DNA of 64,000 nucleotides from Rhodocyclales bacterium (GCA_016235805.1 JACRIY010000001.1:1-64000), one strand, 5' to 3'. Shown: positions 27,722 through 39,058, counted from the stretch's first letter. Numbers and translations: made by a program. The notes: a model not told the origin generated them from the sequence alone.

Positions 27722-29992
27722 ATGAACCTGATCGATCCACGCACGGCAATAGTCCTGGCCTGCTGCATATGCGCCCTGATGAGCCTGCTGTTCTTCTCCT
27801 TGCGGCGCAGGTACCCTTCAACCATCCACGGTCTGGGTGAATGGTCGTTGGCAATGCTGATGTTTTTTGCCGGCGGCATCCTGTTTGCCGGCTATGGCAT
27901 CTTTCCTGATTACGTCGCCACGCTGGCCATCCTGATGATACTGTCAGGCCTGACAATCGCCTACATGGGTACCCAAAGGTTTTTTGGCGTCGTCCCCAAT
28001 ACTTCCCTCTATGTCTTCCTGCTGGGGATCGTGCTGGGCGCGCTGACCTGGTTCCTGCTGCTCGATCCAAATCCCTTCGCCCGACTGCGCATTTCCAATA
28101 CGGCAATGAGCTGGCTGTTCATTGCGCATGCCTATCTGATTCACCGACAGCCGGAAAGGACATTCGCCAGACTGTTTGCCTCGGGCGTGCTGGTCATGAT
28201 GGCGCTCACCCAGGTTCTTCGCTTCGTCACCTCATTCACGGCGCCGGAGAGCACTTATCTGTTCGACAAGTCGCTGGAGAACCTGATCTACATCACCAGC
28301 TTTGCCTTCGGTGCGCTGCTGTTCTCCACCAGCGCGGTGCTACTGGTCTCCGAACGCGTGCTGGACGAACTCGAAACCCATCGCCGGCACCTGGAAGAAC
28401 TGGTGGAAAAGCGCACGTCGGAGTTGCTCGCCACCGAGGCCAAGGCGAGCCGGATACTGGAGTCGGCTGCCGACGGCCTGTTTGGCGTCGATCGCGAGGG
28501 CTTCATTACCTTCATCAATCCGGCTGGCTGCAGGACGCTGGGATATAGCGCGGACCAGGCCATCGGCCGCTCCGCACATGCCCTGTTCCATCACAGCAGG
28601 CCCGACGGCAGCCCGTACCCGGCGATTGAGTGCCCCAGCCACAACGCCGTATGCACGGGGAAAGAAATCCGTGTCGAGCACGAGACTCTCTGGCACGCTG
28701 ACGGGCACGCCGTACCGGTAATGCTCGCCATTCACCCCCTGCTCCAGAATGACGAGATCACCGGGGCCGTGACCAGCTTTGTCGACATGAGCGCGCAGGA
28801 CGCCGCGGCAAAGGCGCGCGAAATTGCCCTCACGGCGGCGGAGAGTCTGGCGCGCGCGAAAAGCGAGTTTCTGGCCAACATGAGCCATGAGATCCGGACC
28901 CCGATGAATGGCGTTCTGGGTTTCGCCGAAATCGGTTTGCGCAACCACCACGACAGCGAGAAGGCGCGCAATGCATTTGAAAAGATACTGACGTCCGGCA
29001 AACGTCTGCTCGCAGTTGTCAGCGAGATCCTCGACTATTCGAAGATCGAGGCCGGCAAGCTTCGCGTTCAACCGGTCGACATGTCTATCTCTGAAACAGT
29101 TCAGGGCGCGCTTGAAACCGTCGCCGAACTGGCGCGAGCCAAGAAGCTGGAGCTGCGGCTCGAGCTGGCTCCCGATTTGCCCCAGAGATGTATCAGCGAT
29201 CCCGCGCGCGTCGGCCAGGTGCTTCTCAACCTGTTGTCCAATGCAGTGAAGTTCACTGAAACAGGCCACGTTGCACTGTCGGCGTCGCGCGAGGGGACCC
29301 AACTCGTAATTCGAGTCACGGATACCGGCATCGGCATCGACGAAACCAAGCATGAGGAAATCTTCAATCCCTTCCAGCAGGCCGATAGCTCGAGTACCCG
29401 CCAGTTCGGCGGAACCGGACTGGGGCTGGCCATCTGCAAGCGCATTGCCGACTTGCTGCAAGGTGACTTGAGCGTCGAAAGCAAAATCGGGACGGGTAGC
29501 ACATTCACATTTCGCCTGCCTTTGGTCGAGGCCCCTGCCGCTGCAGATGGGCCCGTCGGGGACGGCCTGGGCGACGAAGTCGCCCCCGACCATCCGCTGA
29601 CCGGCATTTCCATCCTGGTGGCCGAGGATGACGAGATCAACCAGATGCTGCTGGAGGCTAACCTGACCGCGGACGGAGCGCAGGTGGCAATGGTGGGCAA
29701 CGGCCGGGAAGCTGTCGAGCGCGTCGTTCGCGAGGGACCGGAGGCCTACGACATCGTGCTGATGGACATCCAGATGCCGGAAATGGACGGCTACGAAGCG
29801 ACACGCCTGATAAGGGAACTGGCACCCAGGCTGCCGATCGTCGGCCAGACCGCCCACGCTCTGGGTGAGGATCGCACCAAATGCCTCGCGGCCGGCATGG
29901 TTGCGCATATCGCAAAGCCCTTCTTGTCGACTGAACTGGCGAAGCTGGTAAAGCAGGTAGTCTCAGCCGCACGGGACAAAGAGCAAGGTTGA
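27722..29992 (+). CDS. Hybrid sensor histidine kinase 2 (membrane sensor, PAS, HisKA, HATPase, REC)
   Basis: 756 aa. The N-terminal 210 residues form about seven transmembrane helices with little periplasmic sequence, so it probably senses within or near the membrane. A coiled coil and one PAS domain follow (ILESAADGLFGVDREGFITFINPAG). HisKA has [15 protein letters not shown] (His389), and the ATPase shows NAVKFTE, DTGIGID and [10 protein letters not shown]. The C-terminal receiver carries Asp682 (LMDIQMPEMDG). It is an orphan: no adjacent regulator or HPt. The upstream 280 nt contain one palindrome. Confidence 0.92.
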   Translation: MNLIDPRTAIVLACCICALMSLLFFSLRRRYPSTIHGLGEWSLAMLMFFAGGILFAGYGIFPDYVATLAILMILSGLTIAYMGTQRFFGVVPNTSLYVFLLGIVLGALTWFLLLDPNPFARLRISNTAMSWLFIAHAYLIHRQPERTFARLFASGVLVMMALTQVLRFVTSFTAPESTYLFDKSLENLIYITSFAFGALLFSTSAVLLVSERVLDELETHRRHLEELVEKRTSELLATEAKASRILESAADGLFGVDREGFITFINPAGCRTLGYSADQAIGRSAHALFHHSRPDGSPYPAIECPSHNAVCTGKEIRVEHETLWHADGHAVPVMLAIHPLLQNDEITGAVTSFVDMSAQDAAAKAREIALTAAESLARAKSEFLANMSHEIRTPMNGVLGFAEIGLRNHHDSEKARNAFEKILTSGKRLLAVVSEILDYSKIEAGKLRVQPVDMSISETVQGALETVAELARAKKLELRLELAPDLPQRCISDPARVGQVLLNLLSNAVKFTETGHVALSASREGTQLVIRVTDTGIGIDETKHEEIFNPFQQADSSSTRQFGGTGLGLAICKRIADLLQGDLSVESKIGTGSTFTFRLPLVEAPAAADGPVGDGLGDEVAPDHPLTGISILVAEDDEINQMLLEANLTADGAQVAMVGNGREAVERVVREGPEAYDIVLMDIQMPEMDGYEATRLIRELAPRLPIVGQTAHALGEDRTKCLAAGMVAHIAKPFLSTELAKLVKQVVSAARDKEQG

Positions 29993-30070
29993 TGCACGGG
30001 CGGTGCGGGCATACCCAGGACGCACCATTGAGACCCCGATCCCGCCCTGTCGACAGGTCGAATCCATCGA

Positions 30071-31012
30071 TCAGATCAGCAGATAGCGGTTGGCCTGCTC
30101 GCGGCGCTCCAGGGCGGCGCGCGCGTCGTCGCGGCGGATCCTCGCCACCAGCACGATCCAGTGGCGGCGGTCGCGGCCGACAAGTTCCGGAAAGCAGAGC
30201 GTGTTCGCATCGCCGCCGGTCGCCGCCGCAGGGGCGATCACCCCCATGCGGTCCACCCGCACTTCGTTCGGCTTCAGGTAAAGCCGCTCTTCGGCCGTCG
30301 CCAGCCACTTGCCGAACTCGTCGAGCAGGTGCTCCGGAGCGAGCGCCGCGATGGCCTTTTGCTGGCGCGCCTCGAGCAAGTGGCGCCTGGCGCCGTCGGC
30401 CGCGCGCTCGGCCTGCCAGGCGCTGCGCGCCTCGTGCTGCTCGCGGCGCAGTTCCTCGACGCGGGCGGCGAAGCCGCGCGCCAGGCCATCGAAGGCCGCC
30501 GCCTGCAGGCGCTGGCGGGTGGCCTCGTGCCCGGTGCCGAGCTCGGCCAGGGTGTGGTCAGCGAAATACAGCAGGCGCTGGGCCACGCCGTGCTGCACCA
30601 CGTCACCATTCACGGCCATGCCGCTGGTCGCCTTTTCGCGCCGGCGCATGCCGAGCAGGGCGAAGAATTCATCGTGCATGGCATGCGCGGGGTCGGCAAG
30701 GAACTCGCGCAGTTCGCGGCTCTTGCCCAGCATGTCGGCGATGTCGTTCGGCGTCGCGAACAGCGCATGCACCAGCGGATCGGCGGCAAAGGCGCGCGTA
30801 TCGATGTCAATCGGCCCGGGGACCTGCTCCGCCAGCGCCGCGCAATGGCCCAGCGCATGGCCGACCGCCGGCGCCAGGCGTCGCTCGTAATCCGACACGG
30901 CCTTGAGCCGCGGATCGACGGCCTCCACCGCGTGCTCGATGGCCAGGCGCAACGACTTTTCCGGCGGCGGTTTCGACCCCAGCAAATGGCCGAGGCCGGA
31001 TAGAATTTCCAT
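30071..31012 (-). CDS. Conserved hypothetical protein
   Basis: 313 aa, not recognised. It is soluble, with no signal peptide or transmembrane segment, and mostly helical by composition. A His/Ala-rich N-terminal half (HAVEAVDPRLKAVSDYERRLAPAVGHALGHCAALAEQVP) is followed by a charged helical stretch (RVEELRREQHEARSAWQAERAADGARRHLLEARQQ). The C-terminus is more beta-like, including LYLKPNEVRVDRMGVI. The ATG at 31012 has GGAGAG in front and is preferred to the track start 7 codons earlier. It is divergent from ccdAB and converges on hybrid kinase 2. Confidence 0.75.
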   Translation of the reverse strand: MEILSGLGHLLGSKPPPEKSLRLAIEHAVEAVDPRLKAVSDYERRLAPAVGHALGHCAALAEQVPGPIDIDTRAFAADPLVHALFATPNDIADMLGKSRELREFLADPAHAMHDEFFALLGMRRREKATSGMAVNGDVVQHGVAQRLLYFADHTLAELGTGHEATRQRLQAAAFDGLARGFAARVEELRREQHEARSAWQAERAADGARRHLLEARQQKAIAALAPEHLLDEFGKWLATAEERLYLKPNEVRVDRMGVIAPAAATGGDANTLCFPELVGRDRRHWIVLVARIRRDDARAALERREQANRYLLI

Positions 31013-31101
31013 GCGTTGCTCTCCGAATGTCATGTGTGTAGGCGTTGCGAATGCGCAAGTGTCTCACGCTGCCGACGTCATCGCACCGGCGACAATCCGG
31101 A

Positions 31102-31130
31102 TTGACGCGCATTATCGATGCGCGTAATCT
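31102..31130 (+). promoter_or_regulatory. ccdAB promoter with embedded operator
   Basis: -35 TTGACG (31102-31107), 17-nt spacer, -10 TAATCT (31125-31130). The spacer contains a perfect inverted repeat ACGCGCA-N7-TGCGCGT (31105-31125). This layout is typical of an autoregulated toxin-antitoxin operon. Confidence 0.75.
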
Positions 31131-31157
31131 GCGCGCATCGAACACGCGGAGCAGAAC

Positions 31158-31400
31158 ATGAGCACCCAGCCCAAGAAAGCCGCCAACCTGACGGTCCGCG
31201 CCGACCTGCTGGAAGAAGCCCGTGCGCGCAAGATCAACCTCTCGCAGACGCTGGAAGTGGCGCTTTCCGCCGAATTGAAGCGACAGCGCGAGGCCGAGTG
31301 GCTGGAGCAGAACAAGGAAGCGATCGAGGCGTACAACCGGCATATCGAACGGGATGGCCTGTTCTCCGACCGATTCCGCAACTTCATGCGCGAGGATTGA
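31158..31400 (+). CDS. ccdA: Type II antitoxin CcdA
   Basis: 80-aa antitoxin. The N-terminal ribbon-helix-helix part (AANLTVRADLLEEARARKINLSQTLEVALSAEL) binds the operator. The acidic C-terminal tail (WLEQNKEAIEAYNRHIERDGLFSDRFRNFMRED) is the CcdA toxin-binding segment, with the family pattern AxxNRxxExxGxFxDxxR. Its stop overlaps the ccdB start (TGATG). It is autoregulated by the operator at 31105-31125 (inference). Confidence 0.9.
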   Translation: MSTQPKKAANLTVRADLLEEARARKINLSQTLEVALSAELKRQREAEWLEQNKEAIEAYNRHIERDGLFSDRFRNFMRED

Positions 31401-31717
31401 TGGCCCACCTTGACGTTTATCGCAACCCGGACCGCAAGAGCGCGGCGATCATCCCTTTCGTGCTTGACATCCAGAGCAACCTTCTTGACGCGCTGCCAAC
31501 CTGCGTAGTGGTTCCATTGGCCCGTCCGGAGACCGTCGAGACACTTCCGATCCTGCGACTCAATCCGAAGGTCAGTGTCGACAAGACCCGACTTATCGCG
31601 CTGACCCAGGAGCTCGCGACGGTGCCGCGCCGCCTGCTGAAGAAGCCCGTCACCAACCTTTCCCCCCAGCGCGACGAAATCCTCGCCGCGCTGGACCTTC
31701 TTTTCACCGGTCTATAA
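31400..31717 (+). CDS. ccdB: Type II toxin CcdB
   Basis: 105-aa gyrase-targeting toxin of the CcdB/MazF fold. LDVYRNPDRKSAAIIPFVLDIQSNLLDALPTCVVVPLA fits the family N-terminus, and ATVPRRLL and NLSPQRDEILAALDLLFTGL the C-terminus. The plasmid-F toxin ends in Trp-Gly-Ile, with the Trp needed for gyrase poisoning; here the tail is Thr-Gly-Leu. Activity may therefore be altered, although many chromosomal homologues also lack the Trp. It lies 10 nt before ettA. Confidence 0.88.
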   Translation: MAHLDVYRNPDRKSAAIIPFVLDIQSNLLDALPTCVVVPLARPETVETLPILRLNPKVSVDKTRLIALTQELATVPRRLLKKPVTNLSPQRDEILAALDLLFTGL

Positions 31718-31727
31718 AGCGAACACA

Positions 31728-33392
<1,665 letters not shown>

Positions 33393-33428
33393 CGCGATCC
33401 GGGACGCAAGGCGAAGCCGCCAGGGAAC

Positions 33429-33683
33429 ATGCCCATGCTCGATGCCAATACCATCGCCGTGCTCGGCCAATTCGGCATCAGCGCCGCGTCGGCCGAAGCG
33501 GCGCTGTCGGCGCTGGCCGTGCTCACCGTGGTGACTCTCGTCGCCGCCATCCCGACCGCGATCCTCGCGCGCAGGAAGGGGCGCTCCTTCGCTTTCTGGC
33601 TGGTCCTCGGCCTGTCGATTCCCGTCCTGCCGCTGCTGCTGGTCTGGCTGCTGCCGAAGCGGGCGGAGCCGCCGTCCGCCTAG
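33429..33683 (+). CDS. Small membrane protein
   Basis: 84 aa with two predicted transmembrane segments: AALSALAVLTVVTLVAAIPTAIL, then a positive loop ARRKGR, then SFAFWLVLGLSIPVLPLLLVWLLP. Function unknown. It follows ettA by 36 nt and precedes another small gene by 17 nt, so the three may be co-transcribed. A near match to the 24-nt repeat core in this gene was examined and rejected. Confidence 0.65.
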   Translation: MPMLDANTIAVLGQFGISAASAEAALSALAVLTVVTLVAAIPTAILARRKGRSFAFWLVLGLSIPVLPLLLVWLLPKRAEPPSA

Positions 33684-33700
33684 CGCCACGGCCCGGACGC

Positions 33701-34051
33701 ATGGACCTCGACAAGCCCGGCCGCGACGACGCGGACAGTACCGGCGACATCCCCAGCCGCTACGAAACCCTGGAAGTGATGCGGCTGATGGGCCGCTACG
33801 TGCCCATCCTGATGCTAGGCGGCGATGCCGATGGCTACGGCGCGCGCTGGACCATACACGGCACCCAGGTGCAACCGGGCATCGCCGGCTACCTCATGCA
33901 ACAGGGCTACCTGGTCGATTCCGGCCCGACCGAAATGGGCGCGCGCAAGCTGGTCTTGACGGAAGCAGGCATTCGCTTCCGCGACGAAGGCATCGCCTGG
34001 TGGAACAGCCTCGGCATCCTGCAAAAGCTGAAGATCCGCCTCTTCGGCTAG
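33701..34051 (+). CDS. Hypothetical protein
   Basis: 116 aa, not recognised. The track frame runs back through the previous gene; I take the ATG at 33701 (MDLDKPGRDDADS). The middle section RYETLEVMRLMGRYVPILMLGGDADGYGARWTIHGTQVQPGIAGYLMQQGYLVDSG, followed by GARKLVLTEAGIRFRDEGIAWW, resembles a small winged-helix-like fold with a C-terminal helix. This is only a visual impression. It converges on the Rieske gene, 24 nt away. Confidence 0.6.
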   Translation: MDLDKPGRDDADSTGDIPSRYETLEVMRLMGRYVPILMLGGDADGYGARWTIHGTQVQPGIAGYLMQQGYLVDSGPTEMGARKLVLTEAGIRFRDEGIAWWNSLGILQKLKIRLFG

Positions 34052-34075
34052 GCTACCGCCGCGGTACCCGACGCC

Positions 34076-34612
34076 TCAACTCTCGCCGATGACGACGCGG
34101 TCGGCGCCCTCCAGGCGGTATTCCGGAATCACCAGGTTGGCCGGCGCCGGCCCGGAGCGGAACACGCGACCGGCCAGGTCGAACTTCGAGGTGTGGCAGG
34201 GACAGAGGAACTCATTGCGATTGCCAGCGCCGGCGCGCAGGGCGGGCGGGCAACCCTGGTGCGTGCATTGGCCGACGGCGACGAACAGCTCGGGACGCAG
34301 CGATCGATGCGGATTGCGGCAGGCCTCGGGCTGCAGCGAATGCAGGGACGCGGGGTCGAGCAGTTCGCTCTCGTAACCGGCCAGCCCGGCGATCTCGTCG
34401 GCGCCGCGGCGCAGGATCCACACCGCGCGCCCCTTCCATTCGACCGTGCGCAGGCGGCCCGGCGCCAGGTCGCCGACCTCGACCGGCAAAGGATTTCCCG
34501 CCGGCGGCTGCGGCCGCGTGGTGACGTACCAGGCCGTGCCGAAGCCGGCGCCCGCCACGCAAATCCCGCCGGCGAGAAGGAGGCGGCGGCGGTCGACGCG
34601 ATCGGCGCTCAC
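34076..34612 (-). CDS. Rieske [2Fe-2S] protein, PetA-like, unaccompanied
   Basis: 178 aa resembling the iron-sulfur subunit of the cytochrome bc1 complex. A Tat-like N-terminus (DRRRLLLAGG) with one transmembrane helix is followed by a periplasmic Rieske domain. The cluster motifs CTHQGC and CPCHTSKFD are intact (two Cys, two His), followed by GPAPANLVIPEY. It begins with GTG. No cytochrome b or c1 gene adjoins, so it is a solitary Rieske protein. It may serve another complex or be a duplicate of a petABC operon elsewhere. It follows an NrfJ-like gene on the same strand. Confidence 0.88.
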   Translation of the reverse strand: MSADRVDRRRLLLAGGICVAGAGFGTAWYVTTRPQPPAGNPLPVEVGDLAPGRLRTVEWKGRAVWILRRGADEIAGLAGYESELLDPASLHSLQPEACRNPHRSLRPELFVAVGQCTHQGCPPALRAGAGNRNEFLCPCHTSKFDLAGRVFRSGPAPANLVIPEYRLEGADRVVIGES

Positions 34613-34655
34613 GGCGCGAACCTCAAAGGCCAGCGTGCCGTGCCACCGGCGACCA

Positions 34656-34686
34656 AAGGAAGTCCCTGTGGGGCGCCGGCTTTGCG
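34656..34686 (+). repeat. Repeat family III, copy 1
   Basis: Shares AGGAAGTCCCTG and CGCCGGCTTT, with near-identical spacing, with 56012-56043. Intergenic. Confidence 0.6.
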
Positions 34687-34711
34687 GCCGCGCGCGGCGC
34701 TTGCGCCGTCG

Positions 34712-35077
34712 CTATTGACCGACCACCGCGACATGACCGACGAACATGACAGTGGCAAAGGTACGCTGCAGCAGCTTGCTGTAAAAATTGGCCATCACCG
34801 AGCCCTCTTCGTAGCGAATCATGCTGCCCGGCTTGATGGCCATCTTCGGCGCGGCAATCCATTCGCGGGCGCCGCGATACTCGACTTCGATGTAGGTGAA
34901 GTCGTTGGCGTCGATCGCCGTCAGCACCTTGCCCTGGTTCGGCAGTTCGGACGGCGCCGGCGGCTTGTCCGGCATCAGCATGTCGCGCGCCTGCTCGGGC
35001 GAAGGATGGCCGGGCGGAGGCGCCGCCAGCGTCGCGGTCGCGGCGGAAAGCGCCAGCAGGAAAATGATCTGTTTCAT
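34712..35077 (-). CDS. NrfJ-like periplasmic protein
   Basis: 121 aa with a signal peptide (residues 1-18, cleavage after TLAA). The body GKVLTAIDANDFTYIEVEYRGAREWIAAPKMAIKPGSMIRYEEGSVMANFYSKLLQRTF has the pattern I associate with NrfJ and related small beta-barrel proteins found beside multihaem cytochromes. Here no cytochrome c gene is nearby, but the next gene is a Rieske protein. A periplasmic redox-assembly role is possible but unproven. The NrfJ assignment rests on pattern memory only. Confidence 0.65.
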   Translation of the reverse strand: MKQIIFLLALSAATATLAAPPPGHPSPEQARDMLMPDKPPAPSELPNQGKVLTAIDANDFTYIEVEYRGAREWIAAPKMAIKPGSMIRYEEGSVMANFYSKLLQRTFATVMFVGHVAVVGQ

Positions 35078-35114
35078 GGAAGGTCCGATCGGGTTGTGGA
35101 ATTCGAAGCGCCGT

Positions 35115-35624
35115 TCACAGGCAGCGCCAGAACGGCGAGCCGGGCGACAGCGGAAAGCAGTTGATCATGGGGAAGGGATAGGGGCCCGGCATCAGCATCG
35201 GCCCCATCACCTGGTTGCGGCAATGGCGCAGATTCTGCTCGATGCGCTCGTTGCAGGCCGCGTCGCGCCGGTTGGCCTCGGCCGCCATGTCGTCGAAGAT
35301 CTGGTGGCGCTCGGCGGAGACCATGTGGTCCAGCACCTCGCGCGGCACGCCCTGCGCCGCCAGTTCAAGGATCTGTCCCGCCGACAGGCGATAGCGCGAG
35401 GCCGAGGCCACCATGCGCGAAATGATCTCCCCGGCCGCAATGCCCTGCCGCGCCAGCGCGACCACCTGCTCCAGCGGCAGCGCGGCCACCGGCTGCGGCA
35501 GCCGTGCTTCGAGCTGTTCGGCGCTGATGCGATCGATCTTCGGCGGTGCCAATGGCGTGTCGGCGCAGCCCGGCAACAACACGGTCAGTATGGCGGCAAG
35601 CAGCAGGCTGGATATGAAGCGCAT
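35115..35624 (-). CDS. Predicted lipoprotein
   Basis: 169 aa from the ATG at 35624 (MRFISSLLLAAILTVLLPGC), with lipobox LLPGC making Cys20 the lipidated residue. The track's longer version lacks a signal peptide. The mature part has helical segments (SAEQLEARLPQPVAALPLEQVVALARQGIAAGEIISRMVASASRYRLSAGQILELAAQGVPREVLDHM). This resembles short repeats found in other small lipoproteins. It ends with a Pro/Met-rich tail containing Cys residues. Function unknown. It lies 37 nt before the NrfJ-like gene, so co-transcription is likely. Confidence 0.72.
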   Translation of the reverse strand: MRFISSLLLAAILTVLLPGCADTPLAPPKIDRISAEQLEARLPQPVAALPLEQVVALARQGIAAGEIISRMVASASRYRLSAGQILELAAQGVPREVLDHMVSAERHQIFDDMAAEANRRDAACNERIEQNLRHCRNQVMGPMLMPGPYPFPMINCFPLSPGSPFWRCL

Positions 35625-35924
35625 CGGCGTAACTGGATCGTCATCGGCTATCCACAATACGCAATGATAGGCGACCCGGCGCCTCTGCGGCAGGCCACGA
35701 CGAGGCCCGGCAATCCACCATTTGTCGCCGGGCCGCGGTGGGCGTAACATCGAATACATAGGCATGTCTGCCGGAACCGGGTGATTCTCGTGGCAAACAG
35801 AACCAGAGATTTGAAGAACGGGATCGGGTGCGCTGTCCAAACCTTAATGGCATGCCTGCTACGTTCCGGCGATGTTCTGTCCCCGATGTCGGCGCATCGG
35901 ATCGGCTTCGCCTGAATTTCCGCC
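35625..35924. other. Intergenic region between lipoprotein and hybrid kinase 3
   Basis: 300 nt, divergent promoters expected. One inverted repeat is visible (GGCCCGGC/GCCGGGCC, 35704-35734, 15-nt loop, no T-tract). Otherwise only an AT-richer stretch near 35740-35830; no gene. Confidence 0.5.
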
Positions 35925-38900
35925 ATGATTCCCAATCTCTTCAGTTGGCGATCGCTCAAGGCCCGCGTGACCTTATTCACGCTGGGGATCCTGGTGGCCA
36001 GCATCTCCGCGCTGGCGTTCTACACCAGCTGGATGCTGCAGGGGGACATGCAGCGCGCTCTCGGCGAGCAGCAGTTCGCGACAACGACGCTGGTCGCGAA
36101 AGGGATCGATGACGAGTTGAGGTCAAGGATCAATGCCCTGGAACAATATGCCAAGGGCAGGCTGGATCCATCCCTGCTGGCGAGCGCGGTCGCGTTGCAG
36201 GAGCGACTGGAAGGCAGCCCGGCGATTCTGAGCATGTTCAACGCGGGCATCTTCGTCACCGGGATCGATGGCGTGGCGATAGCTTCGGCACCGTCGTCCC
36301 TCGGACGTACCGGCACCGATTACAAAGACAGGGACTTCATAGCCGCCGCGATCGGGCAAGGCCTATCGAACATCGGCAAGCCGGTCATGGGCAAGAACCT
36401 GCGGGCGCCAACCGTTTCGATTGCGGTGCCCGTTCATGACGCCCAAGGCAAGGTGCTGGGCGCACTCGTCGGGGCGACCAACCTGGACAAGCCCAATTTC
36501 CTGGACAAGGTCACGCAGAGCCACTATGGCAAGAGTGGCGGCTACCTGCTGGCCGCCCCGCAGCACAAACTGTTCGTCACGGCCACCGAAAAGAGCAGGG
36601 CCATGCAGCCCCTGCCCGCGCTTGGCCTCAACGCCATGCACGATCGCTACATGGCGGGTTACGAAGGCTTCGGCGTGGCGGTCAACTCGCGCGGAGTTTC
36701 CGAACTTTCGGCGGCCAAGGGCATTCCGTCAGCGGGCTGGTTCGTGGTTGCCACCCTGCCGACCGAAGAAGCCTTTGCGCCGATAGACGCCATGACGCGA
36801 CGCGTGCTGCTGAGCACCCTGGTGTTCAGCCTGCTTGCCGGCGCACTGACCTGGTGGCTGATCACCCGGATGCTGCAACAGCGCTTCGCCCCGATGCTCA
36901 GTGCCAGCAGGGCACTGAGCACCCTGGCGGCGAACGATCAGCCCCTGCAAGCCCTGCCGGTCACCAGCCAGGACGAAGTCGGAGAACTGATCGGCGGCTT
37001 CAACCATTTGCTGCAAAACCTGCAGCAACGCGACCAGTACCAGCGGGCGCTGCTCGACAACTTCCCCTTCGCGGTGTGGCTGAAGGACACCGAGGGACGC
37101 TTCCTCGCCGTGAATGCCGGGTTCGTGAAGCTCTTCGGCGCGCGCAGCGTGGCTGAACTCGCCGGCAAAACGGACTTCGATATCGCGCCGCGCGAACTCG
37201 CGGAAAGCTATCGCGCCGACGACCGCGAAATCCTGGCGTCGCGGCAGAAGAAGAACGTCGAGGAAGAAATCCTCGTCGGCGGCACGCGCAGGTGGTTCGA
37301 AACCTACAAGGCTCCGGTGATCGACAGCAACGGCGCGCTGCTCGGCACGGTCGGATTCGCACGGGACATTACCGACCGCAGGGAGGCGGAGGCCGCCCTG
37401 GCACAGGAACGTGCGGTCCTGCGCGCGCTGATCGATGCCCTCCCGGATCTGGTGTGGCTGAAGAACGCGGACGGAATCTATCTCGGCTGCAATCGTCGCT
37501 TCGAAGAATTCTTCGGCGCCCGCGAGGCGGAGATCCTCGGCAAGACCGACTACGATTTCGTATCCGGGGAACTTGCGGATTTCTTCCGCGAGCACGATCG
37601 CCTCGCCATGGAAAAGAACGGTCCGTCGATCAACGAGGAAGAGGTGACATTCGCCTCCGACGGCCACCGCGAACTGCTCGAAACCACGAAGGTGCCCATG
37701 CGTGATGCCGAGGGCAAGCTGGTGGGTATCCTGGGCATCGGTCACGACATCACCCAGCGCAAGGCCACCGACCAGGAACTCGAACAGCACCGGCGGCATC
37801 TGCAGCAACTGGTCGATGTGCGCACCGCCGCGCTTTCCGTGGCCAAGGAAGCCGCCGAAGCCGCCAGCCGCGCCAAGAGCACCTTCCTTGCCAACATGAG
37901 CCACGAGTTGCGCACGCCGATGAACGGCATCATGGGCATGCTGACCCTGGCCCGACGCCACATGCGGGATGAAACCGGCCTCGCCCAGCTGGACAAGGCG
38001 AAAGACGCCGCCGACCACCTGCTGGCGGTGCTGAACGACATCCTCGACATCTCCAAGATCGAAGCGGAACGCATGGTGCTGGAAGACGTGCCGCTGCAAC
38101 TCGATCGTGTCCTGGAAAGGCTGGTCGGCGTGATCGGCAACAAGGCCGCGGAAAAGGGCTTGCAGCTCCAGGTCGACCTGCCGGAGGAACTGGCACGGCA
38201 GGCGCTGGAAGGCGACCCGCTGCGCCTTGAACAAATCCTGCTGAACCTTACCTCCAACGCCGTCAAATTCACCACCCGGGGCGGCATCACGGTGAGCGTC
38301 AGGCAGGTGGATGCCACCCCGGAGCGGGTCCAGGTTCGATTCGAAATCACGGATACCGGCATCGGCATCGAAGCGGCCGCCCAGGCCAGGCTCTTTACCG
38401 CCTTCGAGCAGGCCGACAGCTCGATGACACGCAGATACGGCGGCACCGGGCTGGGACTCGCGATCAGCAGGCGCCTGGTCGAGATGATGGGCGGCACGAT
38501 CGGGGCCGACAGTAGCGTCGGCCATGGCAGCACCTTCTGGTTTGCCGTGCCACTGAAAAAGGGGGCCTCGCGCGCCATTGCGTCGGCGGCGACTTCCGCG
38601 GCCCCATCGGACGAGGCGCAGCTCAGGGCCCGTTATTCCGGCGCGCGCATCCTCCTGGCGGAAGACGAGCCGATCAACCAGGAAGTTTCGCGCGGAGCGC
38701 TGGAGTACGTCGGATTGAGCGTGGACCTGGCTGAAGACGGACGGGCTGCGGTCGCCATGGCGCAACGCATGCACTACGATCTGATCCTGATGGACATGCA
38801 GATGCCGCTGATGAACGGCGAAGAAGCCACGCGGGCGATCCGCGCCCTGCCCGGCTACGCGACCACGCCGATCCTGGCAATGACGGCGAACGCCTTCGAC

Positions 38901-39014
38901 GAGGATCGCAAGCTGTGCATCGTCGCCGGCATGGACGACCACATCGGCAAGCCTGTGGCGCCCGACGTGCTCTACGGCATCCTGTTGAAGTGGCTGTCTC
39001 GGCCCGGCAGTTGA
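35925..39014 (+). CDS. Hybrid sensor histidine kinase 3 (Cache, HAMP, two PAS, HisKA, HATPase, REC)
   Basis: 1029 aa. An N-terminal helix (residues 15-35) anchors a large periplasmic double-Cache domain, with [31 protein letters not shown] and [23 protein letters not shown] as the classic segments. A second helix, HAMP and two closely similar PAS domains follow ([24 protein letters not shown] and [24 protein letters not shown]). HisKA has His660 ([15 protein letters not shown]). The ATPase shows [10 protein letters not shown] and GGTGLGLAI, and the receiver carries Asp957. Orphan. It probably senses a small extracellular ligand. Confidence 0.94.
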   Translation: MIPNLFSWRSLKARVTLFTLGILVASISALAFYTSWMLQGDMQRALGEQQFATTTLVAKGIDDELRSRINALEQYAKGRLDPSLLASAVALQERLEGSPAILSMFNAGIFVTGIDGVAIASAPSSLGRTGTDYKDRDFIAAAIGQGLSNIGKPVMGKNLRAPTVSIAVPVHDAQGKVLGALVGATNLDKPNFLDKVTQSHYGKSGGYLLAAPQHKLFVTATEKSRAMQPLPALGLNAMHDRYMAGYEGFGVAVNSRGVSELSAAKGIPSAGWFVVATLPTEEAFAPIDAMTRRVLLSTLVFSLLAGALTWWLITRMLQQRFAPMLSASRALSTLAANDQPLQALPVTSQDEVGELIGGFNHLLQNLQQRDQYQRALLDNFPFAVWLKDTEGRFLAVNAGFVKLFGARSVAELAGKTDFDIAPRELAESYRADDREILASRQKKNVEEEILVGGTRRWFETYKAPVIDSNGALLGTVGFARDITDRREAEAALAQERAVLRALIDALPDLVWLKNADGIYLGCNRRFEEFFGAREAEILGKTDYDFVSGELADFFREHDRLAMEKNGPSINEEEVTFASDGHRELLETTKVPMRDAEGKLVGILGIGHDITQRKATDQELEQHRRHLQQLVDVRTAALSVAKEAAEAASRAKSTFLANMSHELRTPMNGIMGMLTLARRHMRDETGLAQLDKAKDAADHLLAVLNDILDISKIEAERMVLEDVPLQLDRVLERLVGVIGNKAAEKGLQLQVDLPEELARQALEGDPLRLEQILLNLTSNAVKFTTRGGITVSVRQVDATPERVQVRFEITDTGIGIEAAAQARLFTAFEQADSSMTRRYGGTGLGLAISRRLVEMMGGTIGADSSVGHGSTFWFAVPLKKGASRAIASAATSAAPSDEAQLRARYSGARILLAEDEPINQEVSRGALEYVGLSVDLAEDGRAAVAMAQRMHYDLILMDMQMPLMNGEEATRAIRALPGYATTPILAMTANAFDEDRKLCIVAGMDDHIGKPVAPDVLYGILLKWLSRPGS

Positions 39015-39058
39015 CCGCAGCAAGCCGGCAGCCGGCGCTCCGGTACAATTCCGCCCCC

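Noticed and set aside
31158-31717. ccdAB as evidence of a plasmid or genomic island
   Set aside because: No integrase, transposase, tRNA-linked att site or replication gene nearby; chromosomal ccdAB modules are common.
33492-33520. TGTCGGCGCTGGCCGTGCTC as a further 24-nt element
   Set aside because: Lacks the invariant A before GTCGGCG and the ACGGCG end; ordinary Leu/Ala/Val codons of a membrane helix explain it.
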